From positions 1 through 64,000 of the forward strand of contig UCIV01000010.1 in NCBI GenBank assembly GCA_900472575.1: a stretch of DNA of 64,000 bases, written 5' to 3'. Both the position numbers and the translations under genes were made by a program. The DNA comes from Hyphomicrobiales bacterium. Lineage in GTDB: Bacteria; Pseudomonadota; Alphaproteobacteria; Rhizobiales; Rhizobiaceae. Each line of letters starts with the position of its first letter. The stretch's first letter is position 1. Below are positions 46,270 to 56,114 of this stretch, piece by piece. Below the pieces are notes generated by a model that was not told where the DNA came from, searched no databases, and saw nothing but the letters and a program-made list of their open reading frames with translations.

Positions 46270-46851
46270 ATGGATGGAAAACGACGCGTGCGTGAAACGG
46301 ATGAAAAGGCGCTGGATAATCTTTTGCGTGAAGGCGGTCTGGCTGCGGCCGGCCACCGCCATGTGGAAGATCTCGTCGCCGTCAAGCTCTGGCAAAATCC
46401 ATGCTGGCTGTCGTTCCGCATCAACTTCCTGGCACTTCAGTTCAACGAGCCGATCTATCGCCGGTTCGAGAAGGAGTACGGGCTCCCCCGTCCCGAATTC
46501 GTAGTGCTCTATTCGCTCGGCCTGTCGGATGGGCTGACGGCAAGCGCCATCTGCAGTTCCTCGGGCTTTCCCAAGAATACGATCAGCCGGGCGATACAGA
46601 AGCTGATCGACAAGAACATCATCCGCCGTGAAGTCGATCAGGCGGATTTGAGAAGCTTCGTTCTCTACATCACAGACGAAGGCAGACGTATCGTCGATCA
46701 GGCCATGCAGCCGATGGTAGAGCGGGAAAAGGCCATGGCCTCCGCGCTGACGCCGGCCGAACAGCTGATGCTGTCGGAGCTACTCGCCAAGATCGTCGTG
46801 GATTCACCGAACTGGCCATTAATCACAAGTATTGAGGAGAACGAGGAATGA
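46270..46851 (+). CDS. MarR-family transcriptional regulator
   Basis: A 193-residue winged-helix protein. The core LTASAICSSSGFPKNTISRAIQKLIDKNIIRREVDQADLRS in parts (about residues 95-140) is the MarR helix-turn-helix and beta-wing, with ITDEGRRIVDQ following. It has an N-terminal extension of about 45 residues before the MarR fold. The start at MDGKRRVRE has no strong ribosome site; an ATG at 46234 inside the repeat spacer is the alternative. It overlaps the binding-protein gene (ATGA), so regulator and transporter protein are co-translated. Confidence 0.87.
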   Translation: MDGKRRVRETDEKALDNLLREGGLAAAGHRHVEDLVAVKLWQNPCWLSFRINFLALQFNEPIYRRFEKEYGLPRPEFVVLYSLGLSDGLTASAICSSSGFPKNTISRAIQKLIDKNIIRREVDQADLRSFVLYITDEGRRIVDQAMQPMVEREKAMASALTPAEQLMLSELLAKIVVDSPNWPLITSIEENEE

Positions 46852-48440
46852 CGATTTCCAAGACATTTCGCACAGTTGCGCTTGCAACGATGCTGCTCAG
46901 CGGCGTTTCGGGCTCGGCTTTGGCAGCTGATCTCACTATCGGTGTCCGCGCCGGTCCGCTGTCCATCGATCCGGATTTCACCGCCGCCGGCACCCATGCC
47001 GAGGCGATGAAGCATATCTACGATTCACTCATCAAGTCGGGTAACAATCTCGAACTGGAGCCGGGCCTTGCCACCTCCTGGACGGCGATCGACGATACGA
47101 CCTGGGAGTTCAAGCTGCGCGAAGGCGTGAAATTCCATGACGGGTCCGACTTCACCGCGGAAGACGTTAAATTCTCCATCGAGCGCATTCCGAAGGTTGC
47201 CGGCCCCAATCCGACGACGATCTATGTTCGCCGCGTGAAAAGCACCGAGATCGTCGATGCACATACCATTCGGGTCAAGACCGATGGTCCCGCTCCGAAC
47301 CTGCCGAACGATTTCATCCGCCTCTTCGTCGTGTCGCATGTCGCAGCCAAGGATTATTCCGATAGCGCTGAAAAGGCAGCCGAAGGCTTCAATTCCGGCA
47401 AGGCCGCAATCGGCACCGGTCCCTACAAATTCGTGTCCTGGACGCCGAAGGAACAGCTCGTGCTGGAGAGCTTCGACGGCTACTGGGGTGGCAAGGAGCC
47501 TTGGGGCAAGGTTACCCGAAAGGAAATCCCGAATGACGCAGCCCGCGTTGCACAGCTGAAGGCCGGCCAGGTCGATTTGATCGCCCGCATTCCCGCATCG
47601 GACGTTCCGACGCTCGAAACCGACAGCAAACTCAGCATCGTCCGCCAGGATAGCGTCTACCTCTTCAACATAGCCTTCGATTTCCGCGAAAAGCCGCCGC
47701 AGGTCACGGCCAAGGACGGTTCGCCTCTGCCGAAGAACCCCTTCCTCGACCCGAAGGTTCGTGAGGCTTTCGATCTTGCCATCGATCGTGAGACCATCAC
47801 AGAAATCGCCATGGAAGGCATGGGAACAGTACAGTCGCAGCTCGTGACCCCCAACATCTTCGGCTACAATCCTGATGTGAAGGCACCAGCATCGGATGTC
47901 GAGAAGGCCAAGAAGCTCCTGACCGAGGCCGGTTATCCGGACGGGTTCAAGGTCGTGTTCAGCTTCACCAACGACCGCTTGCCCGGCGACAAGGATACGG
48001 GCACGACGATTGCCCAGATGCTGACGGCGATCGGCATTCAGGTCGAGGCCAATGCCCAACCGGGTGCCGTCTACTTCCCGGCAAATACGCGCGGCGACTA
48101 TTCGCTGACCATGTCGGGCTGGGGCACGCTGACGGGCGAAGCGAACTACACGCTGTCCTCGCTCGTCCACACAAACGATCCGGCGAAGAAGCTCGGCGCC
48201 TTCAACATCCGAGGTTATTCCAATCCTTCGATGGACAAGCTGATCGAGGATGCTGGCGTCGAGATGGATGCCAAGAAGCGCGAGCAGTTTTTGAAGGATG
48301 CCAATGCGCTGGTCGCCAGCGACCGTCCCAACCTGTCGATTGCTTCGATCGTCTCGGCCTGGGGCATGAAAAAAGCGATCAAGATCACGCCGCGTTCGGA
48401 CGAAGATACGCTTGCGATGAATATTCGCCCGGCACAATAA
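46848..48440 (+). CDS. Periplasmic substrate-binding protein, family 5
   Basis: A 530-residue exported protein with a signal peptide (ALATMLLSGVSGSALA, then ADLTIGVRAGPLSIDP) and the family segment WEFKLREGVKFHDGSDFTAEDVKFSIERI. It is the likely ligand-binding component for the DppB-DppC-fused-ATPase importer encoded leftward, since no other binding protein is nearby and the genes share one divergent control region. Ligand unknown. Confidence 0.92.
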   Translation: MTISKTFRTVALATMLLSGVSGSALAADLTIGVRAGPLSIDPDFTAAGTHAEAMKHIYDSLIKSGNNLELEPGLATSWTAIDDTTWEFKLREGVKFHDGSDFTAEDVKFSIERIPKVAGPNPTTIYVRRVKSTEIVDAHTIRVKTDGPAPNLPNDFIRLFVVSHVAAKDYSDSAEKAAEGFNSGKAAIGTGPYKFVSWTPKEQLVLESFDGYWGGKEPWGKVTRKEIPNDAARVAQLKAGQVDLIARIPASDVPTLETDSKLSIVRQDSVYLFNIAFDFREKPPQVTAKDGSPLPKNPFLDPKVREAFDLAIDRETITEIAMEGMGTVQSQLVTPNIFGYNPDVKAPASDVEKAKKLLTEAGYPDGFKVVFSFTNDRLPGDKDTGTTIAQMLTAIGIQVEANAQPGAVYFPANTRGDYSLTMSGWGTLTGEANYTLSSLVHTNDPAKKLGAFNIRGYSNPSMDKLIEDAGVEMDAKKREQFLKDANALVASDRPNLSIASIVSAWGMKKAIKITPRSDEDTLAMNIRPAQ

Positions 48441-48462
48441 CGGGTCGGACACGAGAACAATC

Positions 48463-48488
48463 GGCCGGGCGCTTTGCCCGGCCTTTTT
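48463..48488 (+). terminator. Intrinsic terminator after the binding-protein gene
   Basis: GGCCGGGC pairs with GCCCGGCC (eight base pairs, five-base loop GCTTT) and is followed by five thymines, 23 bases after the stop codon. This is the clearest rho-independent terminator in the window. The asparaginase-type gene starts 24 bases later, so it may be expressed by read-through or a separate promoter. Confidence 0.85.
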
Positions 48489-48511
48489 GCAGGTTGAGGA
48501 CAGGACAGACG

Positions 48512-49456
48512 ATGAATAGGATTGCACTCGCCATTCACGGTGGCTGCGGAGTTATGGCGAAGCTCGATCTGAGTGAGGAGGAGTGGACGGCTGCCCGCGC
48601 AGACCTTCATCGCTCGTTGCAGGCTGGCTGGGCAGTTCTGAATACTGGCGGTTCGGCGCTTGATGCGGTCCAGGCGGCGGTGGTCGTCATGGAAGACAGC
48701 CCGCATTTCAATGCCGGTTATGGGGCGGCGCTGAATACCAATGGCGAGCATGAGCTCGATGCATCGATCATGGATGGCAGGACATTGGAAGCCGGTGCCG
48801 TGACACTCGCCAAGCGCATCCGCAATCCGATCAAGGCAGCGCGCCGCGTCATGGAAAAGGGTGAGGCTGTTCTTCTCGGAGGCCCGGCAGCGGACGCATT
48901 CGCGCAAGCAGAAGGCCTCGATATCGTCGAACCCGATTATTTCACCACCGAGCGCCGCGTGAAGGCACTGGCCGCGATGAAGGCGCATGTTACAGCTGGG
49001 ACCGCAATCAAGGCGAGTGAGGCTGAAAAACACGGCACGGTCGGGGCAGTGGCGCTCGACCGCGCAGGTCATCTGGCGGCTGCGACATCTACTGGCGGCT
49101 ATAACAACAAGCCGGCCGGGCGTATTGGCGACACACCGATCGTCGGGGCAGGGACCTATGCGCGCGACGGCGCCTGCGCCGTTTCGGGAACGGGCAAAGG
49201 GGAATTCTTCATCCGTTATGCTGTCGGCCATGAAGTGGCGAGCCGGATAAACTATCTCGGAGAAGATCTGGAAAAGGCAGCTGGCAAGGTCATCATGGAG
49301 GACCTCAAACCCCACGATATCGGCGCTGGGTTGGTGGCAGTGGCTGCGGACGGATCAATCGCCGCGCCTTATAACACGGATGGAATGTTCCGTGGCTGGG
49401 TGACGCCGGAGGGCCAGTTCTTCGTTGCAACACACGGCGAGGTTTTCGAGGTTTAG
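48512..49456 (+). CDS. Isoaspartyl peptidase/L-asparaginase (Ntn-hydrolase)
   Basis: A 314-residue plant-type asparaginase. The autocleavage threonine is Thr176 in HGTVGAVALD, with upstream FNAGYGAALNTNGEHELDASIMDG and downstream STGGYNNKPAGRIGDTPIVGAGTYA all matching. It matures into alpha and beta chains and removes isoaspartyl residues from dipeptides or deamidates asparagine. The ATG at MNRIALAI follows GAGGACAGGAC; six earlier codons are unlikely. Its place after a peptide-type binding protein suggests it processes the imported compound. Confidence 0.92.
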   Translation: MNRIALAIHGGCGVMAKLDLSEEEWTAARADLHRSLQAGWAVLNTGGSALDAVQAAVVVMEDSPHFNAGYGAALNTNGEHELDASIMDGRTLEAGAVTLAKRIRNPIKAARRVMEKGEAVLLGGPAADAFAQAEGLDIVEPDYFTTERRVKALAAMKAHVTAGTAIKASEAEKHGTVGAVALDRAGHLAAATSTGGYNNKPAGRIGDTPIVGAGTYARDGACAVSGTGKGEFFIRYAVGHEVASRINYLGEDLEKAAGKVIMEDLKPHDIGAGLVAVAADGSIAAPYNTDGMFRGWVTPEGQFFVATHGEVFEV

Positions 49457-49613
49457 CACCTTGAATGGGCACCGCGGCTTGATTGTCGCAAATACAAAGG
49501 GGCAGTCTGTCGAAACTGTTGCCGACAAGCGATTATTGAAGCTTTTGCTCCCGTCCTGTATCGGTCTTTGGTAGGCCGGCAATCATGCCGGCAAACCGGG
49601 TTCTCAGGCATCG

Positions 49614-50060
49614 ATGCTGACCAAAAAAGGAAAATACGGGCTCAAGGCGCTTGTCCATCTGGCGCAACTCGAACCTGGCAAGACCGCGTTCGTGAGCGAC
49701 ATTGCTCAGCAGAACAATATCTCAAAGAAGTTTCTCGACGCGATCCTTCTGGAATTGCGCAAGGGCGGGATTCTTCGTTCGAAGAAGGGGCCGGGTGGCG
49801 GTTATGCCTTGTCGAAACCGGCATCGGAGATCTCCATCGGTCATGCCGTGAGAATTCTCGACGGCCCGCTTGCGCCGATCCTCTGTGCCAGCAAGACTGC
49901 TTTCGAGCCTTGTGACGATTGCGATCATCCGGAAGACTGTCAGGTGCGCCATTCGATGGTGGAAGTTCGCGATGCGATTTCAGCAGTTCTGGATAACATG
50001 ACGCTTGAGCAGATGGTTGCCAAAGGATCATCGGTCGAGAAAGAGATCGCCGCGCGATAA
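49614..50060 (+). CDS. Rrf2-family transcriptional regulator
   Basis: A 148-residue Rrf2 protein beginning MLTKKGKYGLKALVHLA, with the winged helix and GPGGGYALSKPASEISIGHAVRILDG. Four cysteines, Cys91, Cys100, Cys103 and Cys109, are clustered where IscR/RirA hold an Fe-S cluster with three, so metal or redox sensing is plausible. The spacing differs from both. A small inverted repeat (GCCGGC, 49575-49592) lies upstream. The sulfur amino acid enzyme at 50476 could be a target, as with CymR, but this is inference. Confidence 0.85.
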   Translation: MLTKKGKYGLKALVHLAQLEPGKTAFVSDIAQQNNISKKFLDAILLELRKGGILRSKKGPGGGYALSKPASEISIGHAVRILDGPLAPILCASKTAFEPCDDCDHPEDCQVRHSMVEVRDAISAVLDNMTLEQMVAKGSSVEKEIAAR

Positions 50061-50194
50061 GTTGTCTCGCGTCACCAATGCCTGCACCCAAGCCTTGAAT
50101 GTCCGATCCGGTCATGCCGCTTTATATTTGTGGCCTCGCCAGCTGAATTGAATCGGGCTAAGAGGCCTGCGATTGAAGCGATGGAACGAGACCT

Positions 50195-50440
50195 ATGAAC
50201 ACGCCCTGGAAAAAGCCGGTTGTCGTATCCGTTGGAGAGCCACCGGAAGAGACACTCATCGAGACGACGCAAGTCGCTGCCTGGGCGATGATCGAGGACT
50301 GGCCAACCGAGGATGGCACGTTTCTCGACAAGGCGCTGGAAATCTGTGCTGCAGTCGATGCCGGCAGGAAAAAGCCTGAAGATGCCCGACAGGCTTTCGT
50401 CGATGCTGCGCGCGAAGCGGGCATTCTGATCCGGGCGTGA
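50195..50440 (+). CDS. DUF982 domain protein
   Basis: An 81-residue protein with the DUF982 pattern: KPVVVSVG, AAWAMIEDWPTEDGTFLDKALEIC and DARQAFVDAAREAGILI. The family is common in rhizobia, often in many copies, and has no known function. It has no membrane segment. A GGAACGAG ribosome site precedes the ATG. Confidence 0.8.
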   Translation: MNTPWKKPVVVSVGEPPEETLIETTQVAAWAMIEDWPTEDGTFLDKALEICAAVDAGRKKPEDARQAFVDAAREAGILIRA

Positions 50441-50475
50441 TCGAGCGAGCCAACGTGCAGCGCCGGCGCGGGGCT

Positions 50476-51759
50476 TCATGCCTTGTCGAGCGCCTGAGCA
50501 AGGTCGGCAATTAGGTCGTCCGGATGCTCAATGCCGATCGACAACCGGATCGTCGAATCGAGTACACCGATGCGCTGACGCACGTCTGCAGGTACACCTG
50601 AATGCGTCATGCTGGCGGGGTGGGAACCGAGAGATTCCGTGCCTCCGAGACTGACCGCGAGCTTGATGATCTGCAGCGCGTTGAGAAACCGGAAAGCTGC
50701 GGGCTGGCCGCCCTTTATATCGAACGAAAATGTCGAGCCGGCACCGCTGCACTGGGAGGCGTAGACGCGCCCGATGGGGGATTCAGGTTCCGCTAAACCG
50801 AGATAGTGAAGCTTGCCGACCTTGGGATGATCCTTCAGGAAATCGGCAGTGGCTTTCGCATTGCTGTTCGCGCGCTCCATCCGGATCTGCAGCGTCTCCA
50901 GCGATCGGCCGAGCATCCAGCATGAATGAGGGTCGAGCTGAGTTCCGATCGACCCTCGCAAGGACCGGATCTGCGTGATAATCGCCTTGCTGCCGAGGGC
51001 AGCCCCGGCGATCAGATCCGAATGGCCCCCAACATATTTGGTCAGGGAATAAAGCGAGATATCTGCACCATGCTGCAGAGGTCTCTGAAAAACGGGGCCA
51101 AGAAGGGTGTTGTCGCAGGCGACAATGGGGATGTGTCCCTGTTGCTCGCCGATCCTGTCGGCGATCCGTCTGACCAGAGCGACATCAACGAGGCCGTTGG
51201 TCGGATTGGCCGGCGTCTCGATGAGGATCACCGAAACACGTCCTTTTTTCATCGCCTCTTCCGCCGCCGCATTGATCGAACTCTCATCGACGCCATCGGC
51301 AAAACCGACGGCCGCAACGCCGAGGTTCGCAAATGTCTTCGAAAGCAGGGTTTCCGTTCCGCCGTAAAGTGGCTGGGAATGCACGATTACATCGCCGGGA
51401 CGGACGAAGGCCAGCAGAGTGGTCGAGATCGCGGCCATACCCGAGGAAAAGACGGCTCCGCTTTCCGCACGTTCATAGACCGCAAGACGATCCTCGACGA
51501 TCTCGCTATTGGGATGGTTGAAGCGCGAATAGACCAGTCCCGCGCCGCGGCCCTCCGGCGGGACCTTGCGGCCCGATACGTAGTCGAAGAAATCGCGACC
51601 ATCTTCCGCCGATTTGAAGACGAAGGTTGATGTGAGGAATACCGGCGGCTTGACCGCGCCTTCGGAAAGCTCGGGATCGTAGCCGTAGTTCAGCATCTGC
51701 GTTTCCGGGTGCAGCTCGTGATTGCCGATGCTGGTCTTCGAGGGATGCGGCGAGGTCAT
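50476..51759 (-). CDS. Cys/Met metabolism PLP enzyme (methionine gamma-lyase/cystathionine gamma-synthase type)
   Basis: A 427-residue fold-I PLP enzyme. The cofactor lysine is in [17 protein letters not shown], the cofactor contacts YSRFNHPN and SSGMAAIS are intact, and VSLGGTESL with HPASMTHS is the usual C-terminal substrate region. It is about 30 residues longer than common members, with [14 protein letters not shown] as an insert. Elimination or replacement at the gamma carbon of methionine or homoserine esters is expected, but the exact reaction cannot be told. The start at MTSPHPSK is the first with a ribosome site (GGAGAG). Confidence 0.88.
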   Translation of the reverse strand: MTSPHPSKTSIGNHELHPETQMLNYGYDPELSEGAVKPPVFLTSTFVFKSAEDGRDFFDYVSGRKVPPEGRGAGLVYSRFNHPNSEIVEDRLAVYERAESGAVFSSGMAAISTTLLAFVRPGDVIVHSQPLYGGTETLLSKTFANLGVAAVGFADGVDESSINAAAEEAMKKGRVSVILIETPANPTNGLVDVALVRRIADRIGEQQGHIPIVACDNTLLGPVFQRPLQHGADISLYSLTKYVGGHSDLIAGAALGSKAIITQIRSLRGSIGTQLDPHSCWMLGRSLETLQIRMERANSNAKATADFLKDHPKVGKLHYLGLAEPESPIGRVYASQCSGAGSTFSFDIKGGQPAAFRFLNALQIIKLAVSLGGTESLGSHPASMTHSGVPADVRQRIGVLDSTIRLSIGIEHPDDLIADLAQALDKA

Positions 51760-51901
51760 GATGCTCTCCTGATACGACTTGCGGCGGAAAATACCGCCTA
51801 GCTCTGTCTTAGATCTGGGGCTTTTCGCAGCGGTTGGAAGGAGATGTCGCCCAGATCTTTTCTTCGGAAACTGTGAAGTCCGACTTTCTAACGAAACAGA
51901 C

Positions 51902-51933
51902 ACCCTGCCGAACCGGGTAAAGTTCGACAGGGT
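51902..51933 (-). terminator. Hairpin downstream of xylH
   Basis: On the transcript from xylH, a 12-base-pair stem (ACCCTGTCGAAC with GTTCGGCAGGGT, one U-G pair, eight-base loop) lies 38 bases after the stop codon and is followed by a short U-rich GTCTGTTTCGTT. It probably ends the xylFGH transcript, with a weak U tract. The rest of the 51760-51971 gap is the upstream region of the PLP enzyme and shows nothing else clear. Confidence 0.55.
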
Positions 51934-51971
51934 AGGTCTTGGCGACATGTCTTTCGTCGGGAACGTAGCGC

Positions 51972-53135
51972 TCAGAGGCGCTTCACGCCCGAGGAGATGA
52001 TGTCGAGATAGACGGCGATGACAAGGATGATGCCCTTGATGATCTGCTGCCAGAACGTATCGACGCCGAGCATGGACATGCCGTTATCGAGGCTGGCCAT
52101 GATCAATGCGCCAACAAGCGCGCCGATAACGGAGCCGACACCGCCGCGCATCGAGGTGCCGCCGATGAAGCAGGACGCGATTGCATCCAGCTCGCCGCCG
52201 AAACCGGCCGATGGCGTACCAGCGGCGAGGCGTGCCGTTGTCGTGATCCCGGCCAGTGCCGCCATCAGGCCCATCAGGCCGAACACCACCATCTTGACCA
52301 GATTGACGTTGACGCCGGACAGACGCGTGGCTTCGGAATTCGAGCCGACGGCATAGATATAGCGGCCGAATACTGTTCCCTTGGCGATGATCGTGAAGAT
52401 GCCCAGCACGAAGAGCAGCATCAGCACGGGGACAGGAATGCCTTGGTAGGAATTCAGCACCAGCACGAAGCCGAGGATGAACAGAGCGATGACGACCAGT
52501 CTGACCGCTTCCATCACCGGGGTCGGTACTTGCAGGTTATGCTGCAGACGTTTGCGGCGCGTCCTGAATGCCATGACAAGCAGGACAAGGAAGAGCAGAA
52601 CGGCACATCCGTTGCCGAGCCAGCCGGGAAGATAGCCCTGGCCGATATAGCGCAGGCTGGGAGAAACCGGGGCAATGGTGATGCCGCCTGTCAGGCCCAG
52701 TACCGCCCCTCGAAAGGCAAGCTGCCCGCCGAGAGTGACGATGAAGGAAGGAATACCGAGATAGGCCGTCAGCCAGCCGTTCATCAGGCCAAGGGCCGCG
52801 CCGGCAAGCAGAACGAAGGAGATAGTGCCGGCCAAGGGCCAGCCATACACCGCATCAAGAATGGCCGCGATACCGCCCAGAAGGCCAAGCAGGGAGCCTA
52901 CGGATAGATCGATTTCGCCCGCCACGATGACGAAGACCATCGCAGCCGCCAATATCCCGGTGATCGCCATCTGGCGCAGCAGGTTGGAGAAGTTACGCGC
53001 GGTCAGGAAGCCTGAGACACCCGTATCGGCATTATAGGTGAGATATCCAAACAGAGCCCAGATCAGGCCGACCACGATCAGCAGGGCTACAATCTTGTTT
53101 TCGGAAAGGAATTTTCGAAGATTTACATTCGCCAT
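51972..53135 (-). CDS. xylH: Xylose-type ABC permease
   Basis: A 387-residue sugar permease of the ribose/xylose class, with about ten helices, the conserved [23 protein letters not shown] motif, [17 protein letters not shown] and [21 protein letters not shown]. The length (longer than RbsC by about 60 residues) and the two-part middle with the RTRRKRLQ loop are XylH-like. It forms the channel for the XylF-bound sugar with XylG. Confidence 0.92.
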   Translation of the reverse strand: MANVNLRKFLSENKIVALLIVVGLIWALFGYLTYNADTGVSGFLTARNFSNLLRQMAITGILAAAMVFVIVAGEIDLSVGSLLGLLGGIAAILDAVYGWPLAGTISFVLLAGAALGLMNGWLTAYLGIPSFIVTLGGQLAFRGAVLGLTGGITIAPVSPSLRYIGQGYLPGWLGNGCAVLLFLVLLVMAFRTRRKRLQHNLQVPTPVMEAVRLVVIALFILGFVLVLNSYQGIPVPVLMLLFVLGIFTIIAKGTVFGRYIYAVGSNSEATRLSGVNVNLVKMVVFGLMGLMAALAGITTTARLAAGTPSAGFGGELDAIASCFIGGTSMRGGVGSVIGALVGALIMASLDNGMSMLGVDTFWQQIIKGIILVIAVYLDIISSGVKRL

Positions 53136-53169
53136 GTTTAAAGCGCCTTCTACAGCGGTAACCGCAAAT

Positions 53170-54702
53170 TCAGGCCATCTGCGTGGACTGGCCCAAAGCC
53201 GCAGCCAGCACGTGTTCCTGGGTCAGGTTGTCATTGACGAAATCGCCGCGCAGCCGGCCTTCCCCGATCACAAGGACACGGTCGGATATCCCCAGAACTT
53301 CAGTCAGTTCAGACGACACCATCAGAACCGCCACCCCGGCCTTGGCTAGCGCGAAGATCAATTTGTAGATTTCGTATTTTGCGCCGACATCGACGCCACG
53401 GGTCGGTTCGTCGAGGATGAGTATGCGCGGATCGGGCAGCATCATCTTGGAAAGCACTGCCTTTTGCTGGTTGCCGCCCGAAAGGGAGGCAATGGGCAGC
53501 ATCGGATCGGCCGTCTTGATCTTCAGACGCAGGATTTCCGCCTGGATCTGGGCAAGTTCCTCATGCTCGTCGATAAGCCCGAAAGCGGCAAAGCGATTGA
53601 GCACCGAGATCGTCATGTTATGCCCGACGCCGATGATCGGAAGGATGCCGCTTCGCTTGCGATCTTCCGGCACCATGCAGATCCCGGCCTTGACGGCGTC
53701 GCGCGGCGAACGGATCGTGATCTCGCGCCCGTCGAGATGGACACTTCCCTTGTGGCTGCCAGCATAGGCGCCGAATAGCGTTGAGACCAGTTCGGTCCGA
53801 CCGGCGCCGACCAATCCCGCTATGCCCAAGATTTCACCCCTGCGGATCTGGAAGGAAACATCGTCGACCACCTTCCGGTCGGGATTGGTGACATCCCAGC
53901 AGGAGACATTGTGGGCCTCGAGAACGACTTCGCCGATCGCATGCTCTTCCTTGGGATAGAGGTTCTTCATTTCCCGGCCGACCATCATCGTCACGATGTT
54001 GGCCGTCGTCAGATCGCTGATCGGACGTGTGGCGATATGTGTGCCGTCGCGAATGACGGTGACGGTGTCGGAAATCTCGGCCACTTCCTCGAGCTTGTGA
54101 GAAATGTAGACACAGGCGAGACCTCCGGCCTTCAAACTCTTGATCAGATCGAGCAGGGTTCGGATTTCGGTTGCCGTCAGTGCCGATGTTGGCTCATCGA
54201 GGATCAGCAGCTTGGCGTCCTTGTTGAGCGCCTTGGCGATCTCGATGAGCTGCTGCTTGCCGCCGGAATAGTTGAGAACGGGCAGCGCCGGGTTGATGTC
54301 ATGGACATTCAGCTTGGCGAGCAGTTCCTGCGCCCGGGCGTTCATCGCATCATAGTCGAGAAAACCGTGATTGCTGATTTCGGACCCGAGGAAGATGTTT
54401 TCCGCGACGGACAGATGTGGAACCATCATCAATTCCTGGTGGATGATGGCGATGCCCGCCTTTTCCGTTTCGCGGATGGACGAGGCCTTCAGTTCGTGCC
54501 CCTCCCATAGGATTTCGCCTTCCCAGGTGCCATAGGGATAGACTGCGGACAGGACCTTCATCAGCGTCGATTTGCCGGCCCCATTTTCACCGCAGAGGCC
54601 GACACATTCCCCACGGCGGACCTGAAGATGAATCCCATCCAGAGCCTTCACACCGGAAAAGCTCTTGGAGATGTTCTTCATTTCGAGAAGAAATTCACTC
54701 AT
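53170..54702 (-). CDS. xylG: Xylose-type ABC ATPase with two nucleotide-binding domains
   Basis: A 510-residue duplicated ATPase of the monosaccharide class. Domain 1 has Walker [27 protein letters not shown] and [11 protein letters not shown]; domain 2 has a degenerate Walker A ([10 protein letters not shown]) with [13 protein letters not shown] and [11 protein letters not shown], as is normal for XylG/RbsA. It is 34 bases from xylH and 61 bases after xylF. Confidence 0.94.
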   Translation of the reverse strand: MSEFLLEMKNISKSFSGVKALDGIHLQVRRGECVGLCGENGAGKSTLMKVLSAVYPYGTWEGEILWEGHELKASSIRETEKAGIAIIHQELMMVPHLSVAENIFLGSEISNHGFLDYDAMNARAQELLAKLNVHDINPALPVLNYSGGKQQLIEIAKALNKDAKLLILDEPTSALTATEIRTLLDLIKSLKAGGLACVYISHKLEEVAEISDTVTVIRDGTHIATRPISDLTTANIVTMMVGREMKNLYPKEEHAIGEVVLEAHNVSCWDVTNPDRKVVDDVSFQIRRGEILGIAGLVGAGRTELVSTLFGAYAGSHKGSVHLDGREITIRSPRDAVKAGICMVPEDRKRSGILPIIGVGHNMTISVLNRFAAFGLIDEHEELAQIQAEILRLKIKTADPMLPIASLSGGNQQKAVLSKMMLPDPRILILDEPTRGVDVGAKYEIYKLIFALAKAGVAVLMVSSELTEVLGISDRVLVIGEGRLRGDFVNDNLTQEHVLAAALGQSTQMA

Positions 54703-54763
54703 CGTACCCTCGGAATGCTTGAAGGCCCCGGAACCGGTTGATGTCCCGGGGCCGTTCGCTCGT

Positions 54764-55780
54764 TTACTTCAGGCCGATCTGTTCCTTGGTGTAGAACCCA
54801 TCCTTCACATAGATGTCGATATTCTCCTTGGTGACGGCGGTCGGCGTCAGCAACAGGGTGTCCACATCCTTGGTCCCGTTGTTGATTTTCGAGGTGAATG
54901 CCGGCTTTTCACCCTTAACCAGCTGTACCGTAAGTTTTGCAGCTTCGGAGGCGATCAGCTTCAGCGGCTTGTAGACGGTGACCGTCTGGGTTCCGTCGAG
55001 CAGCCGCTTGACGGCAGCAAGGTCGGAATCCTGCCCGGAAACGGCAGTCTTGCCGGCAAGGCCTTGGGCGGCAAGCGCCTGGATTGCGCCACCTGCCGTA
55101 CCATCATTGGAGGCGACCACGGCATCGATCTTGTTGTCGGCGGCCGTCAGCGCGTTTTCCATGATCGAAAGCGCTTCGGTCGGGCTCCACTCCTTGACCC
55201 ATTGCGAGCCGACGATCTTTACCTTGCCGGAATCTACTGCTGCCTTAAGGGCCTTTTCCTGGCCGGCACGCAGATATTTGGCGTTATTGTCGGTTGGAGA
55301 GCCACCAAGCAGGTAATAATTGCCTTCCGGCTTCACCTTCAGAACGTTTTCGGCCTGCATGAAACCGACACGCTCGTTGTCGAATGAAATATAGGCGTCG
55401 ATATCGGCATTGAGGATCAGGCGGTCATAGGACAGGACCTTGATACCGGATGCCTTGGCATCTGCGACAACCGCGTCGAAAACCTTGGAGTTCATCGGCA
55501 CGATGACGATCGCGTCAACGCCTTGGGCGATCAGGTTTTCAACCTGCTTGACCTGCTTTTCCTCATTTCCATCCGCAGACTGGACGCTGACCTTGGCGCC
55601 CAGCCCTTCGGCTGCCTGGATGAAATAGTCACGGTCACGCACCCACCGTTCGACGCGCAGATCGTCGATCGAGAAACCGATGACCGGTTTGTCGGGTGAT
55701 GCGGCCGCAGTGCTGATGCCGGCAAAGGTGCCTGCCGCGAGACCAAGTGCTGCAGTCGTCAACAAAAGAAATTTCTTCAT
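54764..55780 (-). CDS. xylF: D-xylose-binding periplasmic protein
   Basis: A 338-residue exported protein (signal [20 protein letters not shown]) matching Xyl[72 protein letters not shown] and [18 protein letters not shown]. It binds xylose for the XylGH importer. The start follows AGAGGAGGTAAG, a near-perfect ribosome site; an earlier codon has none. Regulation is probably by the XylR-type gene upstream. Confidence 0.95.
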   Translation of the reverse strand: MKKFLLLTTAALGLAAGTFAGISTAAASPDKPVIGFSIDDLRVERWVRDRDYFIQAAEGLGAKVSVQSADGNEEKQVKQVENLIAQGVDAIVIVPMNSKVFDAVVADAKASGIKVLSYDRLILNADIDAYISFDNERVGFMQAENVLKVKPEGNYYLLGGSPTDNNAKYLRAGQEKALKAAVDSGKVKIVGSQWVKEWSPTEALSIMENALTAADNKIDAVVASNDGTAGGAIQALAAQGLAGKTAVSGQDSDLAAVKRLLDGTQTVTVYKPLKLIASEAAKLTVQLVKGEKPAFTSKINNGTKDVDTLLLTPTAVTKENIDIYVKDGFYTKEQIGLK

Positions 55781-56114
55781 GAACTTACCTCCTCTATGAT
55801 GCGGCCGAGACCGGCACGCTCCCAACGCCCATGCTCCCCGAGCATGCAGCCCACAGACCCATGCAAGATGCCAGTATGTGGCTGTTGCCTCCTATCGCGG
55901 CTGTCGCCACGTCGTAACCATTCCGCGAAGATGCGGTAGTTACCTCCTCTTGGTGTATTTGATACGGCTGTTCCTTCGGGTTGGAAAGCGGATTTGATGC
56001 ACGTACCTCAAGTGCGACAATTTGTCGCACTTGAGGTACGGAAAGACTTAAGAAATGGCAGGTTTTGGCTAGTCAAAAAGCCAGCTCCCGCGCGGGCATA
56101 ACCCGATCTGCAGC
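55781..56114 (-). promoter_or_regulatory. xylF leader and xylR-xylF intergenic region
   Basis: This 334-base gap carries no gene I trust. On the minus strand it holds, in order, the 39-base palindrome, a ribosome-site-like AGAGGAGGTAA (55940-55950) without a well-placed start, a stem CATGCTC/GAGCATG with a three-base loop (55830-55846), and the true xylF ribosome site, which repeats the same 11 bases (55785-55795). A long structured 5' leader is likely, and the two identical ribosome sites are curious. Confidence 0.5.
56002..56040. promoter_or_regulatory. 39-base perfect inverted repeat upstream of xylF
   Basis: The left arm CGTACCTCAAGTGCGACAA is matched base for base by its reverse complement after a single central T. 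Nineteen-base perfect arms are far beyond chance. No run of thymines follows on either strand, so it is not an ordinary intrinsic terminator. It lies 3' of xylR and about 220 bases before xylF on the transcribed strand. An operator, a cruciform, or a transcript structure that limits read-through are the candidates. Confidence 0.85.

Noticed and set aside
47025..49315. Two minus-strand open frames opposite the binding protein and asparaginase genes
   Set aside because: The plus-strand products are clearly family-5 binding protein and isoaspartyl peptidase. The antisense frames have no homology signal and no ribosome sites.
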